DNA of 64,000 nt. Source: Sva-07 sp963728355. GTDB taxonomy: Bacteria; Actinomycetota; Acidimicrobiia; Acidimicrobiales; Ilumatobacteraceae. Below, piece by piece: positions 16,475 through 27,149 of the stretch; positions within the stretch are counted from its first letter, which is position 1; each line of letters starts with the position of its first letter. The position numbers and the translations under genes are program-made. Below the pieces are notes generated by a model. It was not told the origin of the DNA and did not search any database. It was given only the letters and a program-made list of their open reading frames with translations. The stretch is from the NCBI GenBank assembly GCA_963728355.1, contig CAVSJQ010000001.1, forward strand, positions 558,001-622,000, read 5' to 3'.

Positions 16475-18885
16475 ATGGCAGCGCCGAGTTTGCGCACCGA
16501 GGAAGTGGACGTGATCAACCGACCGATCAATGTGCCGCCGGAGCATCTGTTCCCGGCAGACGAATGGCGAGCCGTCGAACGGCGGTGGACGGCGGAGTTC
16601 ATGGCACGGTCCGAGACGGCGATGGCGCTGTCCAACGGCTACATCGGTGTGCGCGGGTGCCAGGAGGAGGGTCGTCCGTCGGTCGATCCGGGGACGTACA
16701 TCAATGGCTTCCACGAGACGTGGCCGATCGTGCATGCCGAGGACGCCTACGGCTTGGCACGCGTGGGCCAGACGATCGTCAACGTCCCCGACGCCACGAT
16801 CATCGAACTGTACGTCGACGACGAGCCGCTGTTCATCCCGACCGCCCGCACGACCGAGTACCTCCGAGCGCTGGACATGCGCAACGGGGTGCTCACCAGG
16901 AACCTGCTCTGGGCGACCCCGTCGGGCAAACACGTCCGCGTTCGCAGCAACCGGTTGGTGTCGTTCGAGCATCGACACGTCATCGCCATGTCGTACCAGA
17001 TCACGGTCGACCGACATGCTCCCGTCCAAGTCCGTTCGAGGATCGTCAACCGGGCAAATCCCCGGGCCGACGAACCCGAACTCCAGGGCCCCCGCGACGA
17101 CCCCCGGCTCGGCACCCGCCTCGGCCGGACGGTGCTCGAGCCGAAACTGGCCGACGCCGAAGGCGAACGCCTGGTGCTCGGCTACCGCACCGTCGGTAGC
17201 GGGATGACGCTGGGGATCGCCGTCGACCACACCGTCGACGCGCCGAGCCCTCACCACGTCACGGTCGCCGCCGACCCCGACTCGTCGGAGTTCACCGTCT
17301 CCGTCGATGCCGAGCCCGGCATCCCCATCCGCATCGAGAAGTTCGCGACCTACCAGACGTCGCGGAGCAGGCCCGTGGAGGAGTTGGTGCGGCGTTGCCG
17401 TGCCACCCTCGATCGGGTGGTGGCCGCCGGGTTCCAGTCGCTGGCGACATCTCAGCGGCACCACCTCGACCGGTTCTGGGACCGCGCCGACGTGACGATC
17501 GTGGACACGGTGCGTCATCCCGTCCGCATGCAGCAGGCGATCCGATGGAACCTCTTCCATCTCGCCCAGGCGACGTGGCGCACGGAAGGGGCCGGCATCC
17601 CGGCCAAGGGGTTGACGGGCGACGCCTACGACGGTCATTACTTCTGGGACACCGAGACCTGGGTACTGCCCTTCCTGGCGTACACGCAGCCCCGCATCGC
17701 CCGGAACCTGTTGCGATTCCGGCACAGCACGCTGCCCAAGGCGCGGGCGAGAGCGGCCGAACTGGACGTGCAGGGTGCACTGTTCCCGTGGCGCACGATC
17801 AACGGCGACGAGGCGTCGGCCAACTACCAGGCGGGCACCGCGCAGTTCCACATCGACGCCGACATCGCGTACGCCGTGCGGCGATACATCGACGTTCGCG
17901 GCGACCAGGGCTTCCTCGTCGAGACGGGCGCCGAGATCCTGATCGAGACGGCCCGATTGTGGGCGGATCTCGGCTTCCACGGAGACGACGGCGCGTTCCA
18001 CATCCACGGCGTCACCGGGCCGGACGAATACACCACGATGGTCGACGACAACGCGTACACCAACCTGATGGCGCGCCTCAACCTCCGCGACGCCGCGACG
18101 GCGCTGCGGCGACTCCGAGCAGACCAACCCGACGCCTATGCCGGAATCGCCGCCGAACTGGCGCTCGAACCGAGCGAGCTGGACGACTGGGAGCATGCCG
18201 CCGATCGCATGTACGTACCGCACGATCCGGTGCGGGGCATCACGCCTCAAGATGCCACCTTCCTCACCCACGAACCCTGGGATCTCAGCACGACGCCGCC
18301 AGACCGCTTCCCGCTGATGCTGCACCACCATCCGCTGACGATCTACCGGCGACAGGTGCTCAAGCAGGCCGACGTCGTCATGGCGATGCTGCTGCTGGGC
18401 AACGAGTTCTCCGTCGAGGAGAAGCGGCGGAACTTCGAATACTACGACCGCCTGACCACCGGAGACTCGTCGTTGTCGGCGAGCGTCCAGAGCATCATCG
18501 CATCGGAGATCGGCGACGAGGAGGCGGCCTGCCGGTATCTCGACGTGGCGCTGCTGATGGATCTCGCCGACGTCGCCGGCAACGTCACCCACGGTGTGCA
18601 CATCGCATCCGCCGCCGGTGGATGGATGGGTCTGGTCTTCGGTTTCGGTGGCGTGCGCGACTTCGACGGCGTGTTGTCGCTCGACCCCCGTCTCCCCCGG
18701 CGCTTCGACTCGCTGCGCTTCTCACTGCGGTTCCGCGACCGTCAGGTGCGCGTCGAGATCTCCCACGATGCCGAGCGATACAGCCTCAGCGAAGGCGATC
18801 CGTTGGAGGTCGTGATCCGCGGCGAACAGCACACCCTCAGCGCAGCCACCGCGCTCGAGATCGACACGCGGCCGACGGAGCGCGC

Positions 18886-18889
<4 letters not shown>
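16475..18889 (+). CDS. glycoside hydrolase family 65 phosphorylase (trehalose/maltose/kojibiose type)
   Basis: 804-residue GH65 enzyme; members use phosphate to split alpha-glucosides such as maltose, trehalose, kojibiose or nigerose to beta-glucose 1-phosphate. An N-terminal beta-sandwich (about residues 25-290) with SNGYIGVRGCQEEG is followed by an (alpha/alpha)6 barrel with DAYDGHYFWDTETWVLPFL and the catalytic acid Glu in HGVTGPDEYTTMVDDNAYTN (about residue 518). KQADVVMAMLLL and the HGVHIASAAGGWMGLVFGFGG block near the end are also typical. The ATG at 16475 was used; a GTG at 16511 is possible. Its stop overlaps the next start in ATGA, so it leads an operon with an ABC exporter. Exact substrate is not readable. 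Confidence 0.9.
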
Positions 18890-20114
<1,225 letters not shown>

Positions 20115-20118
<4 letters not shown>

Positions 20119-20900
20119 CGGCAGCAACGAACGTCGGCACCCGCCGTCCCACCACGACACTGTGGCGGCTGGAGCTGCTGCGGCTGGTACGGACCCACCG
20201 CTGGATGATCCTGTTCGGTGTGTACACGGCGCTCGCCGTGCTCAGTGCGCTCACCGCCCGGTACTTCAACGAGATCATGGAACGCTTCGGCGAGGGCGTC
20301 GACTTCACGCCGACCGAGCCGCAGCCGGTCGATGCGATCATCCAGTACGTCAGCAACACGAGCCAGATCGGCGTGTTGGCCGTGGTGGTGGTCGCTGCAT
20401 CGGCACTGACGATCGACGCCAAGCCGGAACAGGCGGCGTTCCTCCGTACCAAGGTCACGCGGCCCGCACGTCTCCTCGTGGCGCCGTACACGGTGAACGT
20501 CGCCGCTGCATGCGCGGCGATGGTCACGGGCACGATCGTCGTGTCGCTGCTGGCCGACGTGCTCATCGGCCCACTTCCGGTCTGGCGCCTCGTCGCGGGC
20601 ACCGCGCTCGGGGCGTGCTACCTCGTCTTCGCCGTTGCGGTGGTGGCAGCCGTCGCCGGATTCACGCGTGGCCAGGCGACGACCGTGTTCGGGTCCCTCG
20701 GGGCGCTGCTCGTCCTGCCGATCATCGGGCTGTTCGAGCCGATCCAGGCGTGGCTGCCGAGCGAATTGGTCAGCGGTCTGGCCGCGATGGTCGATGGCGC
20801 ATCCGTCGGCGACTTCGCGGGCTCGCTGATGGTCACCGCTGTCGCAACGACCGCCCTGCTCGCGGTCGCCGCCGTCCGCTTCGAGCACCGGGAGTTGTGA
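20115..20900 (+). CDS. ABC transporter permease
   Basis: 261-residue membrane partner of the preceding ATPase. Six hydrophobic segments are visible (about residues 30-50, 82-103, 125-150, 157-182, 188-207, 230-250), with the first helix after a basic leader (LWRLELLRLVRTHRWMILFG) typical of ABC-2 type exporter subunits. The long external loop (residues 52-80) is acidic. Start ATG at 20115 overlaps the ATPase stop in ATGA, and its own stop overlaps the CPBP start in GTGA, so all four genes are translationally coupled. The transported substrate is unknown. Confidence 0.82.
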
Positions 20901-21616
20901 CGAGGCGCGCGGAGTCGGTGCTCGAGCCCCCAGCCGATGCGCCGGCACCACCGTGGTCGCGGGCGTTGACGATCGGGTGGTTGGCTGCGGCGGCGGTGGC
21001 TGCGATCTCGGTGCCGCTCGTGATCGGTGCTGCCCTCCCAGCGCTCACACTCGTGTGGCTGGCGATCGCGGCGATCGTGCTCTGGCGCACCGGCACGCCG
21101 TCGGCACTCGGTCTGGTGCGCGTCGAGCGCGGCGAGCTGATCTCCGTCACGGTTGCGGCCACGGTCGTGATGACCCTGCTCTTCGGGGCCGCCGAGGCGA
21201 TGTTCCACCCGTATCGAGAACTCCTGGAACTCATCCGAGATGAGTCGTCCCCTGACAGCACGTTCGCATGGGTCATCGAGTACGGACGTGGCTGGGGGCT
21301 GGTGGGCTTCGCCGTCTACGGCGTGCTCGTCACGATCTTCGCTGAAGAGGTCGTGTTCAGAGGAGCGTTGATGGCCCGCTTGCGCAGACGGGGACCCTGG
21401 GTTGCCGTCACCGGCACCACGGTGGCGTTCTCGGCGGTGCAGGCACTGCCGGCGGCCCTCCTGCCGCTCGATGCGGCGGTCGGGTTCCTCCTGATCGACG
21501 CCGTGGTCGCCGTCGGGATCGTCGGCGGGCTGGTGGCCTACCGGACCCGCTCGATCCTCCCGGCGCTCGTCGCCATCACGGTGGCCAACGTCGTCGTGCT
21601 GGCCCCCGTCGCCTGA
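20897..21616 (+). CDS. CPBP-family membrane protein lacking catalytic histidines
   Basis: 239-residue multi-helix membrane protein of the CPBP (CAAX protease/bacteriocin-processing) family. Motif 1 is intact: FAEEVVFRGALMARL (about residue 150), with the Glu-Glu and Arg. The family's second motif, normally Phe-x-x-x-His, reads FSAVQAL, with Gln in place of His, and the third motif, normally His-x-x-x-Asn, reads ALVAITVANVV with no His. The two metal-binding His are therefore missing, which predicts a non-proteolytic scaffold or accessory role. GTG start with GGAG directly upstream, overlapping the permease stop by 4 bp, which ties it to the ABC exporter operon. Confidence 0.8.
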   Translation: MTRRAESVLEPPADAPAPPWSRALTIGWLAAAAVAAISVPLVIGAALPALTLVWLAIAAIVLWRTGTPSALGLVRVERGELISVTVAATVVMTLLFGAAEAMFHPYRELLELIRDESSPDSTFAWVIEYGRGWGLVGFAVYGVLVTIFAEEVVFRGALMARLRRRGPWVAVTGTTVAFSAVQALPAALLPLDAAVGFLLIDAVVAVGIVGGLVAYRTRSILPALVAITVANVVVLAPVA

Positions 21617-21640
21617 CCGCACACCAACGTCGGGCGCGGA

Positions 21641-23437
21641 TCAGCCGGTCTGCAGTTCGGCGAGTTCGAGCCAGCGCGACTCGAGTTCGTCGAGTTCGGC
21701 CTGCGCACTGGCGAGCTCCGAGCCGAGCTCGTGCAGTTGGGTGTGGTCGGTCGCCTCACCGAGGCGTTCGGTGAGTCGATCCACACGCTTCTGCGCCTTG
21801 ACCATCGCCTGTTCGGTCTCGCGCAACTGACGTCCGACGGTGTACTGGCTCGGCCCGTCCTCGCGCTTCGGTTTGGCCGCAGGCTTGGACGTTGAGGGGG
21901 CCTTCACCGCTGGTTTCGCTGTGGGCGCCGGGCTGCTCGATCGCTCCGCCAGCCATCCCGCGACGCCGCCCGGGACACGCCGGACCGTGCCTCCCGGATC
22001 GATCGCCAGCACGTGGTCGACGGTGCGATCGAGGAACGCCCGATCGTGACTGGCGACGACCAGCGCGCCGGGCCAGTCGTCGAGGAACGATTCGAGCGAC
22101 CGGAGCGTGTCGAGGTCGAGGTCGTTGGTCGGCTCGTCGAGGATCAGCAGGTTCGGTTCGGTGGCGAGCACCATCACGAGCTGCAGCCGTCGGCGCTCGC
22201 CGCCCGACAGCATCCGCACCGGCGCGTACTGCGCGGTCGTGTCGAACCAGAAGCGCTCCAGCAGCGCCCGGTCGCGGAAGTCGGGCTCGCGGTGTGGACC
22301 GGCGACGAGCTTGCGGACGACGGCGTCGGGGTCGAGGTCCGAGGAGTGCTGGTCGGCGAACCCGACCACCACGGTCTTGCCTCGCTTCACCGTGCCGGCA
22401 GCGGGTTGCGTACGACCGGCGATGATGTCGAGCAGCGTCGACTTTCCCGAGCCGTTCGGACCCACGACGGCGAGGCGGGCGCCGGGCTCGATCAGGAGGT
22501 CGACGTGCTCGAACACGGTCAGCTCGTCGGGGGTGCCGGCGTTGAAGCGCTGCGCGACGTCCTCCAGCTCGACCACCTGGTTGCCGAGGCGGGCGGTGCC
22601 GGCGCCCAGTTGCAGCTCGGCGCCTCGCACGCCGGCGGGCGCCGGACCGCCCGACACGATCTCGTTCGCCGACCGCAACCGGGCCTTTGGCTTCGTCGAC
22701 CGGGCCGGGGCCCCTCGCCGCAGCCATGCCAGCTCCTTGCGGGCGAGGATCTTGCGGGTCGACTCCTCCTGCGCCTCGCGATCGATCCGTTCCGCGCGGG
22801 CATCCAAGTAGGTGGCGTATGCGCTGGCGCCGGCGGCGGCCTGGTGCACGAAGCAACGTCCTGCGTCGAGCTCGACCACCTTGCTGGGGCCGACGTCGGT
22901 GGTCAGCCGGTCGAGCGCGTGGCGGTCGTGGGTGACCAGCACGAGGGCCGACTTCATCTTCACGAGGCGTGACTCCAGCCACTCGATCGCCTCGAGGTCG
23001 AGGTGATTGGTCGGCTCGTCGAGCACGACCATGTCGTGGTCGCCGTGCTCGTCGTCGGCGAGCACCTTGGCCAGCGCCACCCGTTTCGCCTGACCACCGG
23101 ACAGTTCGTCGGTGCGCCGGTCGAACAACGGTTGCACGCCGAGCTTCGTGGCGACGGCGGCGACCTCCCACGAGTCGCCGAGGAACTGGCGCACCGTTCC
23201 TGGCGGCAGCAACGGATCCTGCTCGAGCGAGGCGATGCGGACGCCGCGACCGAACCGCACGTCACCGGCATCCGGTTCCAGGACGCCGGTCATGATCTTC
23301 AGCAGCGTGGTCTTGCCTGATCCGTTGACCCCCACCACGGCGATCCGATCGCCCGTCGACACGGTGACGGAGAGATCGGAGAACAGCACCTTGTCCGGTT
23401 GGGCGAGCGCAACGCCGGACAGATCGACACAGATCAC
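21641..23437 (-). CDS. ABC-F family ATPase (Uup/EttA-like)
   Basis: 598-residue soluble protein with two ABC ATPase domains and no membrane part; ABC-F proteins act on ribosomes or, for Uup, in DNA and ribosome maintenance. Domain 1: GVNGSGKTT, LSGGQAKRVALAK, VVLDEPTNHLD. Linker of about 80 residues. Domain 2: GPNGSGKST, LSGGERRRLQLVMV, LLILDEPTNDLDLDTL. A C-terminal Lys/Pro-rich spacer leads to a coiled coil (QLRETEQAMVKAQKRVDRL to the end), the arrangement of Uup. I chose the GTG at 23437 (VICVDLSGVALAQ). A 37-bp near-perfect palindrome lies 15 bp upstream of the start. No resistance context is visible. Confidence 0.92.
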   Translation of the reverse strand: MICVDLSGVALAQPDKVLFSDLSVTVSTGDRIAVVGVNGSGKTTLLKIMTGVLEPDAGDVRFGRGVRIASLEQDPLLPPGTVRQFLGDSWEVAAVATKLGVQPLFDRRTDELSGGQAKRVALAKVLADDEHGDHDMVVLDEPTNHLDLEAIEWLESRLVKMKSALVLVTHDRHALDRLTTDVGPSKVVELDAGRCFVHQAAAGASAYATYLDARAERIDREAQEESTRKILARKELAWLRRGAPARSTKPKARLRSANEIVSGGPAPAGVRGAELQLGAGTARLGNQVVELEDVAQRFNAGTPDELTVFEHVDLLIEPGARLAVVGPNGSGKSTLLDIIAGRTQPAAGTVKRGKTVVVGFADQHSSDLDPDAVVRKLVAGPHREPDFRDRALLERFWFDTTAQYAPVRMLSGGERRRLQLVMVLATEPNLLILDEPTNDLDLDTLRSLESFLDDWPGALVVASHDRAFLDRTVDHVLAIDPGGTVRRVPGGVAGWLAERSSSPAPTAKPAVKAPSTSKPAAKPKREDGPSQYTVGRQLRETEQAMVKAQKRVDRLTERLGEATDHTQLHELGSELASAQAELDELESRWLELAELQTG

Positions 23438-23451
23438 GACACCGACGCTAC

Positions 23452-23488
23452 GGCGTGTCGCCAGGGGTCTGACCCCCGGCGACACGCC
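23452..23488. terminator. 37-bp near-perfect palindrome between two leftward genes
   Basis: Arms GGCGTGTCGCC and GGCGACACGCC enclose a second hairpin GGGGTC-t-GACCCC, with only one mismatch along the whole stem. It lies between the stop of the exported-protein gene (23500) and the ABC-F start (23437), so it probably ends the former's transcript. Confidence 0.6.
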
Positions 23489-23499
23489 GATTGGCGAAC

Positions 23500-24192
23500 T
23501 CAGTCGGCGACACCACCACGCTCGGGGCGGCCATTGTTCACCATGTCGGTGATCCTCGCCTCGGCGTCGGCCAGCTTCTGGTCGGCCTCGGCCTGATCGA
23601 TGCGGCCGTTCTCGACCGCGTTGTTCACACGCTCCTCGACTTCGCCGACCAGTTCCTCGACGACCGCCTCCGGATCGACGCCCTGGGCCGTCGCGATGTC
23701 GGCCAGCGTCGCGCCATCGTGCAACTGCTGGCGCAGCTCCTGGGCGTCGATGCCGAGGAGGTCGGTCAGCGCCTCGGATGCGACGCCGCGCCCGAACATG
23801 CCCGGTCCGTCATGGCGGCCGCCGGGTCCACGGCCCTCGCCGAACTCGCCACGCTCGGGGCGATTCTCGACCAGCTGTTGCACCACGGCATCAGCCTGAT
23901 CGGCGTCGAGCGTGCCATCGTCGACGAGCGGCTGGAGGACCTCACGCAGGTGGGTTCCCATCTCGGCGGGAGCGTCGGGCGGCGTGGTGGCGCCGTCGTC
24001 GTCGACCTGTTGAACGACGGCGGCTGGCGTCGCCGAGACATCGCTCGATGCGGCGCTCGTCATACCCGGAACGCCGAACACGAGGCCGGCCGCGGTCCCT
24101 GCGAGCAGTCCACCGGCGACGCCGATGGTGACGCTGCGGCGCCTGCCCGATGATGTGATCCCGCGGTCGTTGGGGGTGTCCTCGTTGGTCAT
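23500..24192 (-). CDS. secreted or membrane-anchored helical protein, unknown function
   Basis: 230-residue protein of a type often seen in Actinomycetota. A hydrophobic segment near residues 21-48 (VTIGVAGGLLAGTAAGLVFG) acts as signal or anchor. The rest is acidic and helical, with two related units: LVDDGTLDADQADAVVQQL and VENGRIDQAEADQKLADAE, i.e. a 'DG-(T/R)(L/I)-D-x-x-QAD' repeat, and between them GATLADIATAQGVDPEAVV, a small helix-turn-helix-like segment found in the same kind of protein. A Gly/Arg-rich stretch (GEGRGPGGRHDGPGMFGRG) breaks the helices. Function unknown. An 11-bp inverted repeat sits 24-49 bp upstream of the ATG at 24192. Confidence 0.75.
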   Translation of the reverse strand: MTNEDTPNDRGITSSGRRRSVTIGVAGGLLAGTAAGLVFGVPGMTSAASSDVSATPAAVVQQVDDDGATTPPDAPAEMGTHLREVLQPLVDDGTLDADQADAVVQQLVENRPERGEFGEGRGPGGRHDGPGMFGRGVASEALTDLLGIDAQELRQQLHDGATLADIATAQGVDPEAVVEELVGEVEERVNNAVENGRIDQAEADQKLADAEARITDMVNNGRPERGGVAD

Positions 24193-24215
24193 GTCAGTGT
24201 TCCCTTCGCTCGATG

Positions 24216-24241
24216 GTGTCGCCGAGTCGTCTCGGCGACAC
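24216..24241. terminator. 11-bp perfect inverted repeat
   Basis: GTGTCGCCGAG-tcgt-CTCGGCGACAC in the 132-bp gap between the end of the oxidoreductase gene (24325) and the start of the exported-protein gene (24192), both leftward. It could terminate the response regulator-kinase-oxidoreductase transcript or act in the 5' leader of the next gene. Confidence 0.5.
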
Positions 24242-24324
24242 GACGATCATCAACCGCCACGGTGAACGTCAGGGGGGAGCAACGTAAGCGATCGGTGAGA
24301 CGTCACACGTCTCGAATCAGCGGC

Positions 24325-25758
24325 TCAGCGCCGCTGCGCGAGGAGGTCGTTGGCCGCGTGGAATCCGCCCATCCCGTGCACACCCCCGCCGGGTGGCGTC
24401 GACGCGGAACACACCCACACGCCGTCGATCGGAGTTCTCCACGGATGGAGACCCCATGTCGGCCGTGCGACGAACTGACCGATGTCGCCGGCACCGCCAT
24501 TGATGTCGCCACCGACGTAGTTCTCGTTGTGGTCCTGCATGGATCCTGCCGTCACGACGTGCCGGCCGACGATGCGGTCACGGAAGCCCGGGGCGAACCG
24601 TTCGACCTGCGCCTCGATGCGGCCACTCATGTCGACCGTCGATCCGTTGGGGACATGGCAGTAGGCCCACACGGCGTGAACACCGTCGGGGGCTCGCGTC
24701 GGATCGAACAGGGTCTGCTGGGCGAGCAGTACGTACGGCGACTCGGGATGACGACCGCTGGTCACGTCATCCTCGGAGCGGACGATCTCCTCGAGCGTCC
24801 CGCCGAGATGGACCGTCCCGGCCTGCGCACACGACGGATTGGCCCACGGGATCGGCCCATCGAGCACCCAGTCGATCTTCACCACACCGGGCCCGTACCG
24901 ATACCGCTGCAACGCCTTGACGTAGCGGGCCGGAGCACGGTCACCGAGAACACCGAGCAACTGCCGAGGGGTGAGGTCGAGGACCACGTCGCTCGACGGT
25001 GGGAGCTCGCGCAGCGACGCCACCCGGCGGCCGCACTCGACCGAACCACCGGCCGCTTCGATGATCCCGACCAGAGCCTCGGCGATCCGCTGCGAGCCAC
25101 CGCGCGCCATCGGCCAACCGACTACATGACCCAGCACGCCGAGGGTCAGCCCGTACGCTGCCGTCGCCGGGGACCGCAGCGACAGCACCGAATGCGCCGC
25201 GAGACCGGCGAACAACGCTCGGGCGCCGTCGGTGTCGAACCGGCCCTGCGCCAGCCCTCTGGCGGAACGCAGGCCGCGCACGCCGAAACGGGCCAGACGG
25301 ACAGGGTGCGCCGGGGGGATGTCGAGCGGCGAGAGCAACCCGTCGGTGAGATCGAAACCGGCGTCGACGAAGGGGCCCATCAATCGGCGATAGGCAGCGG
25401 CATCGGCACCGAAGTCCTCGGCGGTGTCGTCGACCGAGCGCTGCAACACGGCGACACGCCCGTGGTCGAGCGGATGGGCGAGCGGCACGGTGGGGTGCAC
25501 CCACTCGAGCCCGTGCGCCGCCAGCGAACCGTCGTCGGCGAACGCGCGGAAGGCCGGTGATGCCAGCGCCAACGGATGGATCGCCGAACACACGTCGTGG
25601 ATCACGTCGGGTCGCAGCAGTGCGCTCGAACGGGTACCACCGCCAGGTACGTCGGTCGCCTCCAACACCAGGACCCGGCGCCCGGCTCGTGCGAGCACTG
25701 CGGCCGCCATCAAGCCGTTGGGACCGGCCCCCACGACGACGACGTCCGGATCGTTCAC
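24325..25758 (-). CDS. FAD-dependent oxidoreductase, phytoene desaturase-like
   Basis: 477-residue flavoprotein of the CrtI/phytoene-desaturase-related group. The N-terminal FAD site is VVVVGAGPNGLMAAAVLARAGRRVLVLEA followed by PGGGTRS, and the C-terminal FAD block is GVWVCSASTPPGGGVHGMGGFHAAND. No carotenoid genes are nearby, so the substrate is open; many actinobacterial members of this group are uncharacterised. Start is a GTG at 25758 that overlaps the histidine kinase stop in GTGA, so it is the third gene of the two-component operon and its dose is tied to the kinase. Confidence 0.85.
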   Translation of the reverse strand: MNDPDVVVVGAGPNGLMAAAVLARAGRRVLVLEATDVPGGGTRSSALLRPDVIHDVCSAIHPLALASPAFRAFADDGSLAAHGLEWVHPTVPLAHPLDHGRVAVLQRSVDDTAEDFGADAAAYRRLMGPFVDAGFDLTDGLLSPLDIPPAHPVRLARFGVRGLRSARGLAQGRFDTDGARALFAGLAAHSVLSLRSPATAAYGLTLGVLGHVVGWPMARGGSQRIAEALVGIIEAAGGSVECGRRVASLRELPPSSDVVLDLTPRQLLGVLGDRAPARYVKALQRYRYGPGVVKIDWVLDGPIPWANPSCAQAGTVHLGGTLEEIVRSEDDVTSGRHPESPYVLLAQQTLFDPTRAPDGVHAVWAYCHVPNGSTVDMSGRIEAQVERFAPGFRDRIVGRHVVTAGSMQDHNENYVGGDINGGAGDIGQFVARPTWGLHPWRTPIDGVWVCSASTPPGGGVHGMGGFHAANDLLAQRR

Positions 25759-27149
25759 CCGTCCACTGTGCCAGATTCGGCACCGGTCTCGACCACGTCG
25801 CCGTCGCCACTCGTGGTGTCCGAGCCAGCGCTCGGCCACTCGGGCGAGATCGGGAGCGTGAAGCCGATCGCGGCACCACCACCCGGCCTGGGCGCCGCCG
25901 ACACGGTGCCCTTGGCGTTGGTGATCACGTCACGGACGATCGACAGCCCCAACCCGGAACCCGGCATCGAGCGCGCCGCCTCCGAGCGGTGGAAGCGATC
26001 GAAGATCCGCAGCTCCTCGCCGGCCGGGATCCCCGACCCTCGATCCAACACGGTGAGCGAACCGCCGTCGACCACCACGTCGATCGGGCCACCGGTCTCG
26101 TCGAACTTGCAGGCATTGTCGACGAGATTCGTCACGGCGCGATCCAGCCCGGACCGTGGAGCGTCGACCGCGGCGGCCGAACGGACGTCGACGACCACCT
26201 CACGAGAACGTCGCCGTCCGACCCGTTCGGCGACGTCGTTGACGAGCTCGGGGAGATCGATCCGCTCGGTCGGTTGCGCCTCGAGTTCACCGGATGCGAC
26301 CGCGACCAGTTCGTTGACGAGGTCGGTGAGCTCGGTGACCTCGCTGTCGAGGTCATCCAGCACGCCGTCGCGCATGTCCGACGACAGCTCGGGATGCCGA
26401 CGGAGCACCGACAGGTTCGTCTTCAGGCTGGTGAGCGGCGTGCGCAGCTCGTGGCCGGCGTCCTGCACCAGCCGCTGCTGCTCCGCCCGCGACACCGCGA
26501 GCGCACCGAGCATGTTGCGGAACGCGGCGCCGAGGCGGCCCACCTCGTCGGTACCGGTTCCCGGCACGTCGACGTCGAGGCGACCCGAGGAGCCGACCTC
26601 CTCGGCGGCTCTCGTCAGCCGGCCGACGGGCGCGGCGACCGTGCCCGCGATCAGCCACCCGACGAGTGCGGCGGCGACCGACACGATCGCCACGAGCAGC
26701 ACGGTGCGCCGGCGGAGATCCTCGAGCACGCTCTCGACCTCGTCGAGCGAACGCGCCACCTGGATGCCACCGTTGCGGAGCCCGATCGTGTGCACCCGGA
26801 GGTTCTCGCCGTCGACGCCGATCGTGGCCCGGTCGACCGCACCCGGGTATCCGAGGGCGGCGAGCGCATCGGCGTCGACGGCGACGTCGTGGGCGAAGGA
26901 CGAGGCAACGATCGAGCCGTCGGCGGCGAGGACCCGAACCGAGTAGACCTCGAGCAGTCCCCGAGTGGGCACACCGACGCGGCCGTCGTCGGCGCGGCCC
27001 ACCATCTGCTGGGTCGCCTGCGTGATGGAGCGGTCGACCTCGTCGAGCAAGCGGGCACTGGTCGTGCGGTAGCCGATGATCCCCACCGCAGCGGTGGCGA
27101 TCAGTGCGACGGTCGCCAGCGACAGGGCGATCTTCCAGCGCAGCCCCAT
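25755..27149 (-). CDS. sensor histidine kinase, MprB-like
   Basis: 464-residue membrane kinase. TM1 is near residues 8-28 (IALSLATVALIATAAVGIIG), an extracytoplasmic sensor region spans about 29-148, TM2 is near 150-172 (LLVAIVSVAAALVGWLIAG), then HAMP, the dimerisation helix with the phosphorylated His in HELRTPLTSLKTNL (about residue 233), and the ATPase domain with VDNACKFDE (N box), DRGSGIPAGEELRIFDRF (G1/F) and GSGLGLSIV (G2). These resemble MprB of mycobacteria, which answers envelope stress, but the stimulus here is not known. The ATG at 27149 shares its A with the response regulator's stop (TGATG), so both are co-translated. Confidence 0.93.
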   Translation of the reverse strand: MGLRWKIALSLATVALIATAAVGIIGYRTTSARLLDEVDRSITQATQQMVGRADDGRVGVPTRGLLEVYSVRVLAADGSIVASSFAHDVAVDADALAALGYPGAVDRATIGVDGENLRVHTIGLRNGGIQVARSLDEVESVLEDLRRRTVLLVAIVSVAAALVGWLIAGTVAAPVGRLTRAAEEVGSSGRLDVDVPGTGTDEVGRLGAAFRNMLGALAVSRAEQQRLVQDAGHELRTPLTSLKTNLSVLRRHPELSSDMRDGVLDDLDSEVTELTDLVNELVAVASGELEAQPTERIDLPELVNDVAERVGRRRSREVVVDVRSAAAVDAPRSGLDRAVTNLVDNACKFDETGGPIDVVVDGGSLTVLDRGSGIPAGEELRIFDRFHRSEAARSMPGSGLGLSIVRDVITNAKGTVSAAPRPGGGAAIGFTLPISPEWPSAGSDTTSGDGDVVETGAESGTVDG

